From: Dechloromonas aromatica (nom. nud.)
GTDB taxonomy: Bacteria; Pseudomonadota; Gammaproteobacteria; Burkholderiales; Rhodocyclaceae
DNA length: 64,000 nucleotides
Assembly (NCBI GenBank): GCA_017848965.1
Contig: JAFIHA010000065.1
Coordinates: 1-64,000 of the forward strand
Direction of reading: 5' to 3'
Of the stretch, positions 49,717 to 60,960 are shown piece by piece (position 1 is the first letter of the stretch; each line of letters opens with the position of its first letter). Position numbers and translations under genes: made by a program. The notes below the pieces were generated by a model, which was given only the letters and a program-made list of their open reading frames with translations, ran no database searches and was not told the origin of the DNA.

Positions 49717-50412
49717 ATGAATCCGAATCCATTGACCGAAGCCGATCTCGACCGGCTTGAAGAATTGCTCGAGGCAGAAGTTTTCGGCGAGGAGGCGATG
49801 CGCCTCGACGAAGCACAGGCGCTGATCTGCGCCGTTGTCAGTTGCCCGCAGCCGATCCCGCCGGGCGAATGGCTACCCGAGGTACTCGGCGCCGGTATCG
49901 AGAAGAGCGACGATCCGCTGGTCGGCGAAACCGTCGAACTGCTGATGCGCCTGAACAACGGCATCGCTGCAGCGCTGCTCGCCGACGAAATGGTCTCGCC
50001 GCTGCTCTACCCGGTCGACGAAGGTTCCGAGGAATACGATTTCGCGGCCTGGGCCGACGCCTACATCTACGGCGCGGGGCTGGGCGGCGACTGGTACGAC
50101 CTCGCCGGCAAGCACGCCGACGATCTCGACGAACTGCTCGAACCGCTGTTCGTGCTCAACGGCATGCTCAAGGAAGACGCCGAGAAGAACGGCGAGCGCT
50201 GGTTCCCGCCGGCCGAGGAAGCGCGGCTGATCGCCGACATCCAGGAAAACCTGCCGGTGATCGTCCAGACCCTGTACAACTTCTGGCGCGCCAAGCGCGG
50301 CGGCGGCACGGTGCAGCGCGAGGAACCGAAAACCGGCCGCAACGATCCCTGTCCCTGCGGCAGCGGCAAGAAGTTCAAGCAGTGCTGCGGCAGTCCGGAA
50401 AAACTGAACTGA
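49717..50412 (+). CDS. UPF0149 (YgfB/YecA-type) protein with SEC-C motif
   Basis: A 231-residue protein. The helical N-terminal region ([52 protein letters not shown]) matches UPF0149, and the C-terminal SEC-C zinc motif is [21 protein letters not shown] motifs bind zinc and help SecA or ribosome contacts; YecA interacts with SecA in E. coli. A GAGGA lies eight bases before the ATG at 49717. It is convergent with a small hypothetical gene. Confidence 0.88.
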   Translation: MNPNPLTEADLDRLEELLEAEVFGEEAMRLDEAQALICAVVSCPQPIPPGEWLPEVLGAGIEKSDDPLVGETVELLMRLNNGIAAALLADEMVSPLLYPVDEGSEEYDFAAWADAYIYGAGLGGDWYDLAGKHADDLDELLEPLFVLNGMLKEDAEKNGERWFPPAEEARLIADIQENLPVIVQTLYNFWRAKRGGGTVQREEPKTGRNDPCPCGSGKKFKQCCGSPEKLN

Positions 50413-50419
50413 TCCGCCA

Positions 50420-50444
50420 GCTACGGCCGCTCAGCGGCCGTAGC
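50420..50444. terminator. Palindromic hairpin at convergent gene ends
   Basis: GCTACGGCCGCT (50420-50431) and AGCGGCCGTAGC (50433-50444) are a perfect 12-bp palindrome around one base. It lies between the UPF0149 stop and overlaps the stop of the small minus-strand gene, so it probably acts as a shared terminator, although the T-run is weak. Confidence 0.5.
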
Positions 50445-50613
50445 GCTGTTTCTGCTCGAAGGCGATGGCCCGCTTCAGGTATTTGCTGAAGCTCTGCATC
50501 GCTTCCGGGTGGTTGCTGTAACCCTTTTCCTGCACTTCGGCATCGACGAGAGCGTCGAGTTCGGCGGAGAAGGAGACGGCAGGGTAGGTGATACGGCGTT
50601 TGGCGGATTTCAT
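50431..50613 (-). CDS. Small hypothetical protein
   Basis: A 60-residue basic protein (MKSAKRRITYPAVSFSAELD...). The centre is helical (AELDALVDAEVQEKGYSNHP) and the tail is charged (FSKYLKRAIAFEQKQRYGR). The start at 50613 is used because the longer frame to 50706 overlaps the rhodanese gene and looks unrelated. The pattern of a short basic strand then helices resembles a ribbon-helix-helix or antitoxin-like protein, but this is not established. Confidence 0.45.
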   Translation of the reverse strand: MKSAKRRITYPAVSFSAELDALVDAEVQEKGYSNHPEAMQSFSKYLKRAIAFEQKQRYGR

Positions 50614-50683
50614 GGCAAGCGGATTCGCGGCAAAAGCCGCGCACTTTACCCGAACTTGGCCGTTTTCCGGGGATTTTCCGGCT

Positions 50684-51709
50684 TCAGGCCGTTCCGTCCA
50701 GGGCATCCAGCCCGCCGTTCAGGACCCGCGCGTCGAAACCGCGCTGGGCGAGCAGGAAGGCGGCGGCACTGCTGCGGCGACCGCTCTGGCAGAACAGGAT
50801 GCAGGGTACGCGGCGGTCGAGGCTGTCGGCTTTCAGGCGCAGCAAATACAAGGGGATGTTGCTGCTGCCCTTCAGGCTGCCGGCGGCGAATTCGGCTTCC
50901 AGCCGGACGTCGATCAAGCGGGCGCCCTGCTTGATCAGGCGGGCGCCTTCGAGCAGCGTCACCTGACGGACCAGCGGCGCGCGCAGCAGCGCGTCGAAAT
51001 CGGCGGCCGGCAGGCGCATCAGTTCGCCGGCGCTGGTCATCGTCACCGTCGCGTTGCGCGGCTCGCCTGACAGCAGCGCCTCCTCGCCGAATCCCTGGCC
51101 GGCGGCGAGGGAGGCGAGGACGATTTCCTTCTGCTCGCCGGCACGACGGGTGACGCGCGCGCTGCCGGAGCGGATCAGGTAGTAGTGGTCGCCGGGCTCG
51201 CCCTGGCGGACGACGACCTGGCCGGCGGCAACCGGCAGCGCTTCGAAGCGGCCGAAGAGACGATGCAGGTTGCCCGGCGGCACCTTGCTGAAGGCCGGAT
51301 TCTTTAGCACGTCGAACATCCATTGCGGATCGTCGCCTTCGAACTCGGTAACTTCGTAGGCGGTGGCCTGGTCGCGCGTCAGCAGGTGGTCGAGGTCGTC
51401 GTCGCCGAAGACCACCAGCAGCGAGCGGCACATCGCCCGGCAACTGAAGGCGCGCGGCTTCTGGCGCGCCAGCGGGTGCCGGGCGGCAGGCGTGCCGGCG
51501 CTCAGGCGGGTCGGCGCCGAACCGTCCTCGCGGTCGAGCGCGACTTCGCCGGACAGCAGATAGTAGCTGTGAGCATCGGCGCTTTTCTGCGGGAAGACGA
51601 GTTGCCCGGGTTCGGCGATGAAGGGGCGGGCCAGTGCGCAGGCCTGGGTCAGGGCGGCGTTGGAGAGGTCGGAGAGAGGGATCAGGTGGGCGAGGTCTTG
51701 CGCGTTCAT
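50684..51709 (-). CDS. Two-cNMP-domain protein fused to rhodanese
   Basis: A 341-residue protein with two cyclic-nucleotide-binding folds (about 10-110 and 130-240; ARPFIAEPGQLVFPQKSADA, VVVRQGEPGDHYYLIRSGSA, GFGEEALLSGEPRNATVTM) and a C-terminal rhodanese domain. The rhodanese loop is LFCQSGRRSSAAAF, with the active cysteine in CxxGxR. The first cNMP domain is degenerate. Such fusions are signal-gated sulfurtransferases or regulators; the ligand is unknown. The ATG at 51709 gives a complete first domain. Confidence 0.82.
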   Translation of the reverse strand: MNAQDLAHLIPLSDLSNAALTQACALARPFIAEPGQLVFPQKSADAHSYYLLSGEVALDREDGSAPTRLSAGTPAARHPLARQKPRAFSCRAMCRSLLVVFGDDDLDHLLTRDQATAYEVTEFEGDDPQWMFDVLKNPAFSKVPPGNLHRLFGRFEALPVAAGQVVVRQGEPGDHYYLIRSGSARVTRRAGEQKEIVLASLAAGQGFGEEALLSGEPRNATVTMTSAGELMRLPAADFDALLRAPLVRQVTLLEGARLIKQGARLIDVRLEAEFAAGSLKGSSNIPLYLLRLKADSLDRRVPCILFCQSGRRSSAAAFLLAQRGFDARVLNGGLDALDGTA

Positions 51710-51780
51710 GATGGGCGTGGCAGCCGCAGGCGACGCCGTGATTCTACGGCAATGCCCAGCTGACATGGCCGCCACCCAGC

Positions 51781-51807
51781 AAAAAGGAGCCAGCTTGCGC
51801 CGGCCCC
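51781..51807 (-). terminator. Intrinsic terminator after the Deg protease gene
   Basis: On the minus strand a nine-base stem (GGGGCCGGC/GCTGGCTCC, two G-U pairs) with a GCAA tetraloop is followed by TTTTT. It lies 25 bases after the protease stop and ends that transcript. Confidence 0.8.
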
Positions 51808-51831
51808 TGTGTCATTTTTCGCGCTGCCGCG

Positions 51832-53292
51832 TCAGCCCAGTTCGACCGGCACGAAAAGCCGGGCCTTGCCGCGCTCGATCAGCAGGGCGACCTTCTTGCC
51901 GGATTTGCCGATCAACTGGCGCAACTGCTCCGTATCGTTCACCGCCTCGCCGTTGATCGACAGGATCACGTCGCCTGGCCGGATACCGGCACGGGCGGCG
52001 GCACCACCCGCCTGTTCGACGAGGAGGCCGCCGGCGATGCCGCTTTGCCGGCGCTCTTCCGGGGTCAGCGGACGGACGGCGACGCCGAGGCGGCCCTTGT
52101 CGGCCTTGGCCGGTTCGGCGGCGGCGACCTTGTCGTCCTGGAAGGCGCCGACCTTCACCGTGATGTCACGTGCCGCCTTGTTGCGCCAGATTTGCAGGCG
52201 CACCGTTTCGCCCGGTCGCTTGGCGGCGATGATCGACGGCAGTTCGCCGGAAATCTCCACTGCCTGGCCGTCGATGCCGAGGATCACGTCGCCCGCTTCG
52301 AGGCCGGCGCGGCCGGCCGGACCGTCCTTATCGACCGAGGAGACGAGGGCGCCGGCGGGACGGGCGAGGCCGAAGCTGTCGGCCAGCGCCTGGTCGACTT
52401 CCTGGATGGCGACGCCGAGGCGGCCGCGTTCGACCTTGCCGTGAGCGACGATCTGCCGCTCGACGTTCATCGCCACCTCGATCGGGATGGCGAAGGAGAG
52501 ACCCTGGTAACCGCCGCTGCGCGAGTAGATCTGCGAGTTGATGCCGATCACTTCGCCGCGCATGTTGAACAGCGGGCCGCCGGAGTTGCCGGGGTTGACC
52601 GCGACGTCGGTCTGCAGGAAGGGAACGTAGCTGCCGTCCGGCAGGCTGCGCGACTTGGCGGAGATGATGCCGGCGCTGGCGCTCGATTCGAAGCCGTAGG
52701 GCGAGCCGATGGCGAGCACCCATTCGCCGACCTGCGACGCCTTGGCGCTGCCGACGCGTACCGTGGGCAGGTTCTTGCCGTCGATCTTGAGCACGGCGAC
52801 GTCGCTCGCCTGGTCCATGCCGATGATCTTGGCCTTGAACTCGCGCTTGTCGTTGAGCTTGACGATCACTTCGTCGGCATCGGCGACGACGTGGGCGTTG
52901 GTCAGCACGGTGCCGTCGGGGCTGACGATGAAGCCCGAACCGAGGCCGCGTACCGGCGTGTTGTCCTGCGGCACCATGCCGCGGAACTGGCGGAAGAACT
53001 GGAAGAAAGGATCGTCAGGGTCGATCTGCGGCATGCCGGGGGTGTTGGCGGCGGTCTTGCGGTTGCCGCTGACGCTGATGTTGACGACCGCCGGCGCGTT
53101 GCCGGCGACGATGCTGCGCATGTCGGGGTAGCCGACGGGAACGGGCGCGGCGAGCGGGGCAACGACAGGGGCCGGGGGCGGCGCCACCGGTGTGGCGGCG
53201 GCAACCGGTGACTGGCCCAGGGCCCAGGCACCGCCAATGGCGGCGGAGACGGCAATGGCGGCGACGGTGAGCTTCAGGCGGTTGAGTGACAT
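51832..53292 (-). CDS. Periplasmic Deg/Do-type serine protease with two PDZ domains
   Basis: A 486-residue protease of the DegP/DegQ/MucD group that removes misfolded envelope proteins. After a signal anchor (about 5-25) and a Pro/Ala linker, the catalytic triad is H134 (TNAHVV), D164 (ASDVAVLKID) and S237 (GNSGGPL). Two PDZ domains follow (about 295-385 and 400-480; LGVAIQEVDQALADSFGL, LGVAVRPLTPEERRQSG). Length matches the family. It is followed by a good intrinsic terminator and preceded by the fumarase terminator, so it is probably a single-gene unit. Confidence 0.93.
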   Translation of the reverse strand: MSLNRLKLTVAAIAVSAAIGGAWALGQSPVAAATPVAPPPAPVVAPLAAPVPVGYPDMRSIVAGNAPAVVNISVSGNRKTAANTPGMPQIDPDDPFFQFFRQFRGMVPQDNTPVRGLGSGFIVSPDGTVLTNAHVVADADEVIVKLNDKREFKAKIIGMDQASDVAVLKIDGKNLPTVRVGSAKASQVGEWVLAIGSPYGFESSASAGIISAKSRSLPDGSYVPFLQTDVAVNPGNSGGPLFNMRGEVIGINSQIYSRSGGYQGLSFAIPIEVAMNVERQIVAHGKVERGRLGVAIQEVDQALADSFGLARPAGALVSSVDKDGPAGRAGLEAGDVILGIDGQAVEISGELPSIIAAKRPGETVRLQIWRNKAARDITVKVGAFQDDKVAAAEPAKADKGRLGVAVRPLTPEERRQSGIAGGLLVEQAGGAAARAGIRPGDVILSINGEAVNDTEQLRQLIGKSGKKVALLIERGKARLFVPVELG

Positions 53293-53407
53293 GCGGTCCT
53301 CCTCGGGTGATGGTTACGGGCCGTATATTTGCGCTCGTCGCCGATTTTTCCATCAGTCCTTGTGCGACGATTTGTTACGAAATTTATCCAGGTCGGTTTC
53401 CCGCAAG

Positions 53408-53441
53408 TAAAAAGGCCATCCGCGAAACACGGATGGCCTTT
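53408..53441 (-). terminator. Intrinsic terminator after the fumarase gene
   Basis: AAAGGCCATCCG (53411-53422) and CGGATGGCCTTT (53430-53441) form a perfect 12-bp stem with a seven-base loop. On the minus strand it ends in a five-T run. It lies 20 bases after the fumarase stop and may work in both directions. Confidence 0.85.
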
Positions 53442-53460
53442 GCTGGAAGGTGGCGCCGGA

Positions 53461-54981
53461 TCAGCCCTTGGCCGGCATCTTGCTGATCTTGACCTGCCAT
53501 TCCTTGGGGCCGCTTTCGTGCACGTTGTTGCCGCCCGAATCGACGGCGACCGTCACCGGCATGTCCTGCACGTCGAACTCGTAGATGGCTTCCATGCCGA
53601 GATCGGCGAAACCGACCACCTTGGCCGACTTGATCGCCTTGGCGACCAGGTAGGCAGCGCCGCCGACGGCCATCAGGTAGGCACTCTTGTTATCCTTGAT
53701 CGCCGCGATGGCGGTTTCACCACGCTCGGACTTGCCGACCATAGAAATGAGGCCGGTCTTTTCCAGCATCATGCGGGTGAACTTGTCCATGCGCGTGGCA
53801 GTGGTCGGGCCGGCCGGGCCGACGATTTCGTCGCGCACCGGATCAACCGGGCCGACGTAGTAGATGATGCGGTTGGTGAAGTCCACCGGCAGCTTCTCGC
53901 CGGCCGCCAGCATGTCGGCGATGCGCTTGTGCGCGGCGTCGCGGCCGGTGAGCATCTTGCCGTTGAGGAGCAGCTTCTGGCCGACCTTCCAGGAGGCGAC
54001 TTCTTCCTTGGTCAGGGTGTCGAGATTGACGCGGGTCGCCGACTTCAGGTCCGGCGTCCAGGTGACGGCCGGCCAGTCTTCCAGCTTCGGCACTTCCAGC
54101 TTGGCCGGGCCGCTACCGTCGAGGTGGAAGTGGCAGTGGCGGGTGGCGGCGCAATTCGGGACCAGCGCGACCGGCAGGTTGGCGGCGTGGCAGGGATAGT
54201 CGAGCACCTTGACGTCGAGCACGGTGGTCAGGCCACCGAGGCCCTGGGCGCCGACGCCCAGCGCATTGATCTTCTCGAACAGTTCGAGACGCAGTTCCTC
54301 GGCGCGGTTCTTCGGACCGCGTGCCTTCAGTTCATGGATGTCCACCGGCGCCATGATCGATTCCTTGGCCAGCAGCATGGCTTTTTCCGGCGTGCCGCCG
54401 ATGCCGATGCCGATGATCCCCGGCGGGCACCAGCCGGCGCCCATTTCCGGAATCTTGTGCAGCACCCAGTCAACCAGGTCGTCGGACGGGTTGAGCATGG
54501 CGAACTTGGACTTGGCTTCCGAGCCGCCGCCCTTGGCCGCGCAGATCACTTCGACGTGATGGCCTTCGACAATCTCGAAATGCACCACGGCCGGGGTGTT
54601 GTCCTTGGTGTTCTTGCGGGCGCCGGCCGGGTCGGCGAGCACGGAAGCGCGCAGCGGGTTGTCCGGGTTGGCATAGGCGCGGCGCACGCCCTCGTTGATC
54701 ATTTCCTGGATGCTCATCGTGGCATCCGGCCAGGTGACGTGCATGCCGACCTTGATGAAGACCATGCCGATGCCGGTGTCCTGGCAGATCGGGCGATGGC
54801 CTTCGGCGGCCATCCGGGAGTTGGTCAGGATCTGGGCGATGGCGTCCTTGGCAGCCGGCGCTTCTTCGCGCTCGTAGGCTTCACCGAGCGCCTTGATGTA
54901 ATCGAGCGGGTGGTAGTAGCTGATGTACTGGAAGGCATCGGCGACGGACTGGATCAGGTCTTCCTGCTTGATGGCGGTCAT
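53461..54981 (-). CDS. fumA: Fumarate hydratase, class I (Fe-S)
   Basis: A 506-residue oxygen-sensitive fumarase that interconverts fumarate and malate in the TCA cycle. Motifs RPICQDTGIGMVFIKVG, VVHFEIVEGHHVEVICAAKG and GGTPEKAMLLAKESIMAP match the class I alpha region; the beta part has GPAGPTTATRMDKF and AVGGAAYLVAKAIKSAKVVG. Cysteine ligands of the 4Fe-4S cluster are visible near ICQDT, the ICAAK and NCAATRHCHF segments. The ATG at 54981 has GGAG eight to ten bases upstream; a TTG at 54987 is possible. UPF0114 lies 13 bp upstream on the same strand, so they form one operon ending at the terminator at 53408. Confidence 0.93.
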   Translation of the reverse strand: MTAIKQEDLIQSVADAFQYISYYHPLDYIKALGEAYEREEAPAAKDAIAQILTNSRMAAEGHRPICQDTGIGMVFIKVGMHVTWPDATMSIQEMINEGVRRAYANPDNPLRASVLADPAGARKNTKDNTPAVVHFEIVEGHHVEVICAAKGGGSEAKSKFAMLNPSDDLVDWVLHKIPEMGAGWCPPGIIGIGIGGTPEKAMLLAKESIMAPVDIHELKARGPKNRAEELRLELFEKINALGVGAQGLGGLTTVLDVKVLDYPCHAANLPVALVPNCAATRHCHFHLDGSGPAKLEVPKLEDWPAVTWTPDLKSATRVNLDTLTKEEVASWKVGQKLLLNGKMLTGRDAAHKRIADMLAAGEKLPVDFTNRIIYYVGPVDPVRDEIVGPAGPTTATRMDKFTRMMLEKTGLISMVGKSERGETAIAAIKDNKSAYLMAVGGAAYLVAKAIKSAKVVGFADLGMEAIYEFDVQDMPVTVAVDSGGNNVHESGPKEWQVKISKMPAKG

Positions 54982-54994
54982 GCGCAACTCCGGG

Positions 54995-55543
54995 TCAGTG
55001 GTTGTTGTGTTGAAGAATGAGGGTCTGGGTCATGATCTTGTCGACCAGGGCCATGGCGACGGCCGAGACGATGAACACCAGGTGGATCGCCACCTGCCAG
55101 TAGAGCGTGTGTTCGGGCAGGTTGCCGGCGTTGATGAAACTTTTCAGCAGATGGATCGACGAGATGCCGATGATCGCCGTCGACAGCTTGATCTTCAGCA
55201 CCCCGGCGTTGACGTGGCTGAGCCATTCCGGCTGGTCCGGGTGGTCCTCGAGTTCGAGGCGCGAGACGAAGGTTTCATAGCCGCCGACGATGACCATGAT
55301 CAGCAGGTTGGCGATCATCACGACGTCGATCAGGCCGAGGACGATCAACATGATGTCGGCTTCGGTCATCTTGTGCGGCCCGAAGGCACCGGACACCAGA
55401 TGGCTGAGTTCGACCATGAACAGCCAGACATAGACCAGTTGGGCGACGATCAGGCCGACGTAGAGCGGCGCCTGGATCCAGCGGCTGGCGAAAATGAAGG
55501 ATTGCAGGAAACGGGCCGGCGTGGGGGCGCTATGCAAGGACAT
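54995..55543 (-). CDS. UPF0114/YqhA-family membrane protein
   Basis: A 182-residue inner-membrane protein with four hydrophobic helices (about 15-37, 55-80, 115-135, 145-165). [20 protein letters not shown] and [20 protein letters not shown] are family signatures. The function is not established. It is the first gene of the operon with fumA, 13 bases apart, and is divergent from acs. The start at 55543 gives [14 protein letters not shown]; a longer frame upstream is not family-like. Confidence 0.87.
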   Translation of the reverse strand: MSLHSAPTPARFLQSFIFASRWIQAPLYVGLIVAQLVYVWLFMVELSHLVSGAFGPHKMTEADIMLIVLGLIDVVMIANLLIMVIVGGYETFVSRLELEDHPDQPEWLSHVNAGVLKIKLSTAIIGISSIHLLKSFINAGNLPEHTLYWQVAIHLVFIVSAVAMALVDKIMTQTLILQHNNH

Positions 55544-55802
55544 ATTTGTCTTATGGGATGGCGTTGGCTTGGGGGCGCAAAGTTTAACATGGCGCGGCAG
55601 GCTTGCCCGAAACCGCCGAATGCTGCGCCGCAGCGTGATTTCGTAAGGCCATTGTAAGATTATCGAAGTGTAATTAGGGCTTGACGCTGCGCCGGGGAAC
55701 GAGGTGGCGACGGCGCGCAAGGCCTAGCTGCAATCCGGGAAATTCCCGAGGCCCGACCGGTTGTTTTCAACACAAATGCGATGTAACGCAGAGGAGAAGA
55801 AT

Positions 55803-57767
<1,965 letters not shown>

Positions 57768-57796
57768 AGCGGTCGCACCGGGTTTCGCCGTCAGGC

Positions 57797-57831
57797 AAAA
57801 CCCGGCGATTCTCGAGCAGTTGAAGGGCTAA
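57797..57831 (+). repeat. Duplicated, diverged copy of the acs 3' end
   Basis: The 35 bases at 57797-57831 repeat those at 57733-57767 (the end of acs) with five substitutions, and the last codons still read [10 protein letters not shown] and stop. All differences are synonymous (CTG/CTC, CAA/CAG, CTC/TTG), so the second copy evolved as coding sequence before it was cut off. It is probably the remnant of a second acs gene. Confidence 0.85.
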
Positions 57832-57840
57832 GCAACATCA

Positions 57841-57864
57841 GCGACCGGCTTGACGGCCGGTCGC
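57841..57864 (+). terminator. Hairpin after the acs tail repeat
   Basis: GCGACCGGC (57841-57849) and GCCGGTCGC (57856-57864) form a perfect 9-bp stem with loop TTGACG. No T-run follows. It may be a weak terminator or a processing site after acs. Confidence 0.4.
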
Positions 57865-57929
57865 GCCAATCACGAGGCAGCACGCTTGCCAGGCTGCTTC
57901 GACAAGACAAAAAGGGCAAGGAGGAGACA

Positions 57930-58040
57930 ATGGTCGCCCATAAGGTGACCGCCGATGCGGTCGCACCAGACTGCATGCCAAGAACGGCTGACACGCTTGG
58001 CGTGTCAGCCGTTTTTCCATTTTTTCCGGGGGCGAGATGA
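57930..58040 (+). CDS. Possible 36-residue leader peptide
   Basis: The ATG at 57930 follows the near-perfect ribosome-binding site AAGGAGGAGACA. The 36-codon frame (MVAHKVTADAVAPDCMPRTA...) reads through the terminator at 57983-58016 and its stop overlaps the next gene's ATG (ATGA). This arrangement is like a leader peptide that could couple translation to terminator read-through, or it may be the truncated start of a lost gene. Confidence 0.35.
   Translation: MVAHKVTADAVAPDCMPRTADTLGVSAVFPFFPGAR
57983..58016 (+). terminator. Strong intrinsic terminator between acs and the sensor-kinase operon
   Basis: AACGGCTGACACG (57983-57995) and CGTGTCAGCCGTT (58001-58013) form a perfect 13-bp stem with a five-base loop, followed by a run of five T and then more T. 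It separates acs from the downstream operon. It lies inside the possible leader ORF and 21 bases before the next start codon. Confidence 0.9.
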
Positions 58041-58231
58041 AGCGCAGCGGGCCGACCCGGCAACGCCTGACGGCAGTCGCGCTGGCGGCGTTGCCACTCT
58101 TGACTTTCCCCTTGCTGGGTCTGCCGCAGGGGGAATGGTTGAGCTTCCCCGCCGGTCTCGTCTACTTGTTCGGTGTCTGGGGCGGGGCGATCGCGCTGGC
58201 CGCCTGGATTGCCGAAAGGCCGGGGCGCTAG
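58037..58231 (+). CDS. Small membrane protein, CbrX-like
   Basis: A 64-residue protein with two hydrophobic helices (about 10-28 and 38-57) and basic ends (MKRSGPTRQRL, AERPGR). Its stop directly abuts the ATG of the transporter-type kinase gene. In Pseudomonas a small gene (cbrX) overlaps and is coupled to cbrA, a kinase of the same architecture; by position this is its counterpart. Sequence alone does not prove homology. Confidence 0.7.
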   Translation: MKRSGPTRQRLTAVALAALPLLTFPLLGLPQGEWLSFPAGLVYLFGVWGGAIALAAWIAERPGR

Positions 58232-60943
58232 ATGCTTTCCGGGGGCTTCGTCGCGCTGGTGACCGTGGCCTATTTCGGCCTCCTGTTCGGCGTCGCCCGC
58301 TGGGGCGACGCGCGCGCCGACGCCGGGCGCTCGATCATCAACGCCAATGTCTACGCGCTGTCGCTCGCCGTCTATTGCACCTCGTGGACTTTTTTCGGCA
58401 GCGTCGGCCGCGCCACCTCGGGGGGGCTGTCCTTCCTCACCATCTATCTCGGGCCGACGCTGATGTTGCTCTGCGTCGGCGTCGTCATCAAGATGATCCG
58501 CATCGCCAAGGCGCAGCGCATCACTTCGATCGCCGATTTCATTGCCGCCCGCTACGGCAAGAGCCCATTGCTCGCCGGCCTGGTGACGGTGATCGCGGTG
58601 ATCGGCGTCGTTCCCTATATCGCGCTGCAATTGAAAGCGGTGGCGGCCAGCCTCGACATCCTGTTTCCCGATTCCGGGACCGCCGCCGGTCTGCTGGGGG
58701 TCGATTCGACGCTGCTGGTGGCGGCGGTGCTGGCCTTGTTCACCATCCTCTTCGGCACCCGCCACCTCGACGCCACCGAGCGCCATGAAGGCATGGTGGC
58801 GGCGATCGCCGTCGAGTCGGTGGTCAAGCTGGTCGCCTTCTGCGCCGTCGGCCTCTTCGTCACTTACGGCATCCACAATGGCTTTGCCGATGTCTTCGCC
58901 CGGGCGACCGCACAGCCGACGCTGGCCGGGCTGTTTGCGCCGGATGCGGCGCGTGCCGGCAACTGGGCGGCGCTGATCCTGCTTTCCGGCCTGGCGATCC
59001 TGCTCCTGCCGCGGCAGTTCCAGATCATCGTCGTCGAGAACGTGGACGAATCGCACCTCAAGCGCGCGGTCTGGCTGTTCCCGCTTTACCTGCTGCTGAT
59101 CAATATCTTCGTCCTGCCGCTGGCCGCCAGCGGACTGACCGATCCGCGGCTGGCCGGCCACAATCCGGACACCTTTGTCCTTACCCTGCCGCTTGCCCAC
59201 GGCGCCGAGGCGCTGGTTCTGCTCGCCTTCGTCGGCGGCCTGTCGGCGGCGACCGGCATGGTCATCGTCGAGACCATCGCGCTATCGACGATGGTCTGCA
59301 ATGACCTGGCAATGCCGGCGCTGCTGCGCTCGACCTGGCTGGCGCGGCGCCAGAACGCCGATCTCTCGGGGACGCTGATCGCCATCCGGCGCGTCGCCAT
59401 CGTTCTCATCCTGCTCCTTGGCTACATCTATTTCCGGGCTGCCGGTGAAGCCTACGCGCTGGTCGGCATCGGGCTCATTTCCTTTGCCGCAGTCGCCCAG
59501 TTCGCGCCGGCCTTGTTCGGCGGCATGTACTGGAAGCAGGGGACGCGCGCTGGCGCGCTGGCCGGCCTGCTCGCCGGTTTCGTGGTCTGGGCCTACACGC
59601 TGCTGCTGCCGTCGTTCGCCCGTTCCGGCTGGATCGGCAACGGCTTCGTCGAACATGGTCTGTTCGGCATCGAATGGCTGCGCGCCCAGGCCTTGTTCGG
59701 TCTGAGCGGCTTCGACGAGATTTCGCATTGTTTGTGGTGGAGCCTGTTCGCCAACCTCGGCGCTTATGTCCTGGTGTCGCTGATAAGCACGCCGGACGCC
59801 GTCGAGGCCGGGCAGGCCGAACGTTTCGTCGATGTCTTTCGGCACGGCGAGCGGGCGCCGGATGCGCGGCTGTGGCGGGGTGATGCCTCCTTGCCGGAAA
59901 TCACCGGCCTGCTCGAACGTTTCCTCGGCCCGGCGCGAGCCCGTCAGCAACTGGCCGCCCATGCCCGGATGCGCGGCCTGGCCGACTGGCGCAGCCTGCC
60001 GCCGGACGCCGGCTTCGTGCATTTCGCCGAAACCGAACTGGCGGCGGCGATCGGTTCGGCCAGCGCGCGAGCGCTGATGGCCGGCGTCACCCGCGAGGAA
60101 GATCTGCGCCTCGAGGAAGTCCTCGACATCCTCGACGAGGCGAGTCAGGTGCGCGCCTACAGCCGCGAACTGGAAAGCAAGCAGCGGGCGCTCGAAGCGG
60201 CAACCAACGAGCTGCGTGCCGCCAACGAGCGCCTGCGCGAGGTGGACCGGATGAAGGACGACTTCATCTCGACGGTGACGCACGAACTGCGCACGCCGCT
60301 GACTTCGATCCGCGCCCTGTCGGAAATGCTCTACGACGATCCGCGCCTCGAGCTCGAACAACGGACGCGCTTCCTCGGGGTCATCGTCAGCGAAACCGAG
60401 CGCCTGACCCGGCTGATCAACCAGGTGCTGGACATGGCCAAGCTGGAATCCGGGCGCGCCGAATGGACCACCGGCGAGGTCGACGTCGGTCAGGTGGTGA
60501 ACGAGGCGATGGTGGCGCTGGAGCCGCTGTTCCGCGAGAAGAAGGTGAGTCTCACGCATGCCATCGCCGCAGATTTGCCGAGCGTGCTGGCCGACCGCGA
60601 CCGGCTGACGCAGGTCGTCGTCAACCTGCTGTCGAATGCTGTCAAGTTCGTTTCCGGCGGCAGCGGTCAGGTTCGCGTCAGCGTTGTCCGTGACGATGCC
60701 GTCTTGCGCGTTGCCGTTGCCGACAACGGGCCGGGACTGACCGCCGAGGAATGCACGCAGGTCTTCGAGAAGTTCCGCCAGGGCGGCAACACGATGACCG
60801 ACAAGCCCCAGGGGACCGGCCTCGGGCTGCCGATCAGCCGGCAAATCGTCGAGTATTTTGGTGGTAAGCTGTGGGTGGAAAGTGCGCCGGGTGCCGGTGC
60901 CACCTTCGTTTTCACGGTGCCTTTGCCGGCGCCGGATGCATAA
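58232..60943 (+). CDS. SLC5 transporter-fused sensor histidine kinase (CrbS/CbrA type)
   Basis: A 903-residue kinase with a complete sodium/solute-symporter domain of about 13 helices (residues 1-510, NVYALSLAVYCTSWTFFGSVG, VSLSAATGMVIVET-type helices), a STAC linker domain (about 530-620, LLERFLGPARARQQLAAHAR), a coiled coil, and HisKA/HATPase domains. The phosphorylated histidine is H684 (STVTHELRTPLTSI), and ATP motifs N (VVNLLSNAVKF), G1 (VADNGPGL) and G2 (GTGLGLPISRQI) are intact. No receiver domain is fused. CrbS-type kinases activate acs when acetate is available, and acs lies just upstream. Confidence 0.93.
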   Translation: MLSGGFVALVTVAYFGLLFGVARWGDARADAGRSIINANVYALSLAVYCTSWTFFGSVGRATSGGLSFLTIYLGPTLMLLCVGVVIKMIRIAKAQRITSIADFIAARYGKSPLLAGLVTVIAVIGVVPYIALQLKAVAASLDILFPDSGTAAGLLGVDSTLLVAAVLALFTILFGTRHLDATERHEGMVAAIAVESVVKLVAFCAVGLFVTYGIHNGFADVFARATAQPTLAGLFAPDAARAGNWAALILLSGLAILLLPRQFQIIVVENVDESHLKRAVWLFPLYLLLINIFVLPLAASGLTDPRLAGHNPDTFVLTLPLAHGAEALVLLAFVGGLSAATGMVIVETIALSTMVCNDLAMPALLRSTWLARRQNADLSGTLIAIRRVAIVLILLLGYIYFRAAGEAYALVGIGLISFAAVAQFAPALFGGMYWKQGTRAGALAGLLAGFVVWAYTLLLPSFARSGWIGNGFVEHGLFGIEWLRAQALFGLSGFDEISHCLWWSLFANLGAYVLVSLISTPDAVEAGQAERFVDVFRHGERAPDARLWRGDASLPEITGLLERFLGPARARQQLAAHARMRGLADWRSLPPDAGFVHFAETELAAAIGSASARALMAGVTREEDLRLEEVLDILDEASQVRAYSRELESKQRALEAATNELRAANERLREVDRMKDDFISTVTHELRTPLTSIRALSEMLYDDPRLELEQRTRFLGVIVSETERLTRLINQVLDMAKLESGRAEWTTGEVDVGQVVNEAMVALEPLFREKKVSLTHAIAADLPSVLADRDRLTQVVVNLLSNAVKFVSGGSGQVRVSVVRDDAVLRVAVADNGPGLTAEECTQVFEKFRQGGNTMTDKPQGTGLGLPISRQIVEYFGGKLWVESAPGAGATFVFTVPLPAPDA

Positions 60944-60960
60944 GTAGGGAGACAAACCTA

